DNA of 64,000 nt from the NCBI GenBank assembly GCA_947500755.1, contig CANMTO010000006.1, forward strand, positions 28,320-92,319. The letters are read 5' to 3'. This document shows, one piece after another, positions 62,326 through 64,000 of this stretch (the first letter of the stretch is position 1; each line of letters opens with the position of its first letter). This stretch comes from Flavobacteriales bacterium. GTDB taxonomy: Bacteria > Bacteroidota > Bacteroidia > Flavobacteriales_D > Crocinitomicaceae. Both the position numbers and the translations under genes were made by a program. The notes below the pieces were generated by a model. It was not told the DNA's origin. It was given only the letters and a program-made list of their open reading frames with translations, and did not search any database.

Positions 62326-62661
62326 ATGAAAAAAACATCTACCATCGAACTTTCAGTAGCATTGAACGAAAACAATGTTCCTGAAACCATCCAATGGTCT
62401 GCGGCCGACAGCGGGCACAAAGACGCAGCTACCAAAGCATTTTTCTTAGCACTCTGGGATGCCAAAGAAAACAATACCTTACGCATCGACTTATGGACCG
62501 AAGATATGAGCGTGGATGAAATGAAGCAGTTCTTCCATCAAACCTTATTAACCATGGCAGACAGCTTTGAAAAAGCAACCGGAGAGGGAAAGATATGCGA
62601 AGACCTTCGCGACTATTGTTATCATTTCGCCGATAAAATGAATATACTACCGAGGGAATGA
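62326..62661 (+). CDS. gldC: Gliding motility protein GldC
   Basis: A 111-residue cytosolic protein required with GldB in some gliding bacteria. The start at 62326 (MKKTSTIELSVALNENNVPE) fits the usual GldC N-terminus; an in-frame ATG eight codons upstream is inside gldB and is less likely. Motifs IQWSAADSG and DEMKQFFHQTLLTMADSFEKAT are characteristic of the family. It follows gldB by one base and overlaps the DUF2797 gene by four bases. Its absence of a signal peptide fits its cytosolic family. Confidence 0.92.
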   Translation: MKKTSTIELSVALNENNVPETIQWSAADSGHKDAATKAFFLALWDAKENNTLRIDLWTEDMSVDEMKQFFHQTLLTMADSFEKATGEGKICEDLRDYCYHFADKMNILPRE

Positions 62662-63431
62662 TCTTAGAAAAACTTCATACGAAACATGCGGATACGGTGC
62701 AGTATTTTTTAGCCGATGGCACCTCGTTAAACGAACGGATTGGAACAGAAATCCTTATTCAATACACAGGTAATATCGTCTGCAGGAAATGTTCAAAATC
62801 TACGAATAAATCCTTCGGTGAAGGATTCTGCTATCCGTGTTTTTTAGCGGCACCGGAGGCCAGTCCGTGCATCTTGCATCCGGAATTGTGTGAAGCCCAT
62901 TTGGGGAAAGGACGAGATTTAGCCTACGAAGAAAAAAATCACAATCAACCGCATTATGTGTATTTGGCTGCTACGGACCAAGTAAAGGTAGGCGTAACGC
63001 GTGTAACACAAATGCCAACCCGTTGGATTGATCAAGGTGCCCGCGAAGCCATCATCTTAGCGGAGACGCCCAACCGTTACCTTGCCGGGGTGATTGAAGT
63101 AGCACTTAAAGAGATGTATAGCGACAAAACCCATTGGCAAAACATGTTGCGGGATATTCAGGAACAATCGATTGATTTGGTGCAAGAGAAATGGGAATTG
63201 CTCGAGCGCTTACCCGAAGATATTGGTCAATACTTCACCGAGGATGAGACCGTTTATGCGTTCAATTATCCGGTGTTGGCATACCCAGAAAAAGTGGCCT
63301 CGTTAACCCTCGATAAAGAACCACGGATAAACGGCCGATTAACCGGAATTCGTGGCCAATATTTGTATATAGACCATTATTTAGTATTAAATATTCGTAG
63401 ACATACCGGCTATGAAGTAGAATGGAAATGA
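62658..63431 (+). CDS. DUF2797 family zinc-binding protein
   Basis: A 257-residue protein typical of DUF2797. The zinc-type cysteines occur as CRKCSKSTNKSFGEGFCYPC (positions 40-59), and a GIY-YIG-like fold region follows (YVYLAATDQVKVGVTRVTQ, about 98-116). DUF2797 proteins have been likened to nuclease-like folds, but their function is unknown. The start overlaps gldC by four bases, so it is translated from the gld message; a link to gliding is not known. Confidence 0.85.
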   Translation: MILEKLHTKHADTVQYFLADGTSLNERIGTEILIQYTGNIVCRKCSKSTNKSFGEGFCYPCFLAAPEASPCILHPELCEAHLGKGRDLAYEEKNHNQPHYVYLAATDQVKVGVTRVTQMPTRWIDQGAREAIILAETPNRYLAGVIEVALKEMYSDKTHWQNMLRDIQEQSIDLVQEKWELLERLPEDIGQYFTEDETVYAFNYPVLAYPEKVASLTLDKEPRINGRLTGIRGQYLYIDHYLVLNIRRHTGYEVEWK

Positions 63432-63432
63432 T

Positions 63433-63903
63433 ATGATTCGGATAATACGCGCTTTCCTTGATTTTTTCTACCCAATCGTTTCGCGAATCTTTGACAAAAC
63501 GACCTATTACTATGCGGTGGCGGGATCAACGAATTTGGTGCTGGGATGGGTGTTATTTTGGGTGCTTGACCATTGGGTCATCAACAGTAAAACCGTAGAA
63601 CTGCCTTTGTTTAAACACCCGGTGCACAGTTATACGGTAATTGCCGCAGTATGCGGTGTGGTTAGCTTTTTGTTTGGGTTCCTGATGATGCGCTATGTGG
63701 TGTTTACGGAAAGTCAGCTCAAAGGCCGCATACAGTTTTTCCGCTACGGATTGAGTGCCTTGATTTCTGCGACCGTGAACTGGCTTCTCATTAAACTCAT
63801 GGTGGACACCTTTGCGTGGAATGCGTACCTATGCAACGTGTTTGCTTCGTTGGTGGTAGTGACCATTAGCTATTTTTTACAACGAAAGTTTTCGTTTAAA
63901 TAG
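63433..63903 (+). CDS. GtrA family membrane protein
   Basis: A 156-residue membrane protein with four predicted transmembrane helices, matching GtrA: AVAGSTNLVLGWVLFWVL, CGVVSFLFGFLMMRYVVF, RYGLSALISATVNWLLIK and NVFASLVVVTISYFLQRKF. GtrA-type proteins take part in moving polyprenyl-linked sugars for O-antigen or cell-wall glycan decoration. It follows the DUF2797 gene by one base and ends the operon. No glycosyltransferase is visible in the remaining bases. Confidence 0.88.
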   Translation: MIRIIRAFLDFFYPIVSRIFDKTTYYYAVAGSTNLVLGWVLFWVLDHWVINSKTVELPLFKHPVHSYTVIAAVCGVVSFLFGFLMMRYVVFTESQLKGRIQFFRYGLSALISATVNWLLIKLMVDTFAWNAYLCNVFASLVVVTISYFLQRKFSFK

Positions 63904-64000
63904 TTCCCCTTACACCGTGTATGCTCAACCATTCGGCTATGCTTGAATCCGAGAAAATCGTAGATTAACCCTCCGGCTATACACCCTTCAACGTTCCCTA
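63904..64000. other. Terminal intergenic sequence, possible repeat
   Basis: Contains two related stretches, AACCATTCGGCTATGC and AACCCTCCGGCTATAC, which recall the GCTCGGCTA core of the tandem repeat at 42947. No gene is visible before the window ends. Confidence 0.35.

Overview
The window comes from a member of the Bacteroidota, most likely Flavobacteriia and perhaps near Fluviicola/Crocinitomicaceae (the family-level placement is an inference). The evidence is dense type IX secretion (T9SS) content: porQ, gldB, gldC, three cargo proteins ending in the gliding-type (type B) sorting domain and four ending in a type A sorting domain. Promoter-like boxes follow the Bacteroidota pattern TAnnTTTG, and Shine-Dalgarno sequences are not obvious.

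Layout. 0-6.2 kb: the end of a beta-rich protein, an M28 peptidase, then a cassette of a divergent HTH regulator plus a tight four-gene operon (T9SS protein, collagen-like/FN3-like surface protein, SIR2-like protein, small secreted protein) flanked by two copies of one long palindrome. 6.2-9.6 kb: LuxE-like acyl-AMP enzyme, ferrochelatase hemH and adenosylhomocysteinase ahcY. 9.6-11.4 kb: palindromic repeats, a MazEF-type toxin-antitoxin pair, a truncated second mazF copy and a LysM protein. 11.4-16.6 kb (minus strand): lipoprotein, methyltransferase, parallel beta-helix and SGNH-hydrolase T9SS cargo, YiiX-like protein. 16.6-25.3 kb: DUF6702 plus M1 peptidase, two large type B cargo proteins and a DUF1800 remnant. 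25.3-39.2 kb is mainly core metabolism: der, era, ribD, a DMT transporter, a CotH/lamin-tail cargo protein, a rhodanese cluster with trhO, lgt, pdhA and pdhC. 39.2-45.1 kb: a 1243-residue type B cargo protein, 21-bp tandem repeats and a patch of gene debris around a DUF4476 gene. 45.1-49.0 kb: an exonuclease/GIY-YIG fusion, an MBL-fold hydrolase and a pair of acyltransferases that fits lipoamino-acid (glycine lipid) synthesis. 49.1-53.9 kb (minus strand): an exported papain-like protease, an exported caspase-like TPR protein, an ECF sigma factor and an unknown gene. 54-64 kb: porQ, ABC-F, small membrane/lipoproteins, a Rieske-like lipoprotein plus ferredoxin, nadE, a beta-barrel protein, gldB, gldC, DUF2797 and GtrA.

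The two most system-like loci are the minus-strand caspase/papain/sigma-factor operon (49.1-53.9 kb) and the palindrome-flanked SIR2-like cassette (1.5-6.2 kb). Neither can be named as a known system from sequence alone. A second window-wide pattern is that a TAnnTTTG box sits only 3-7 nt upstream of the start codon of at least eleven genes, suggesting leaderless or nearly leaderless transcripts.

No rRNA, tRNA, CRISPR array or intact transposase was seen.
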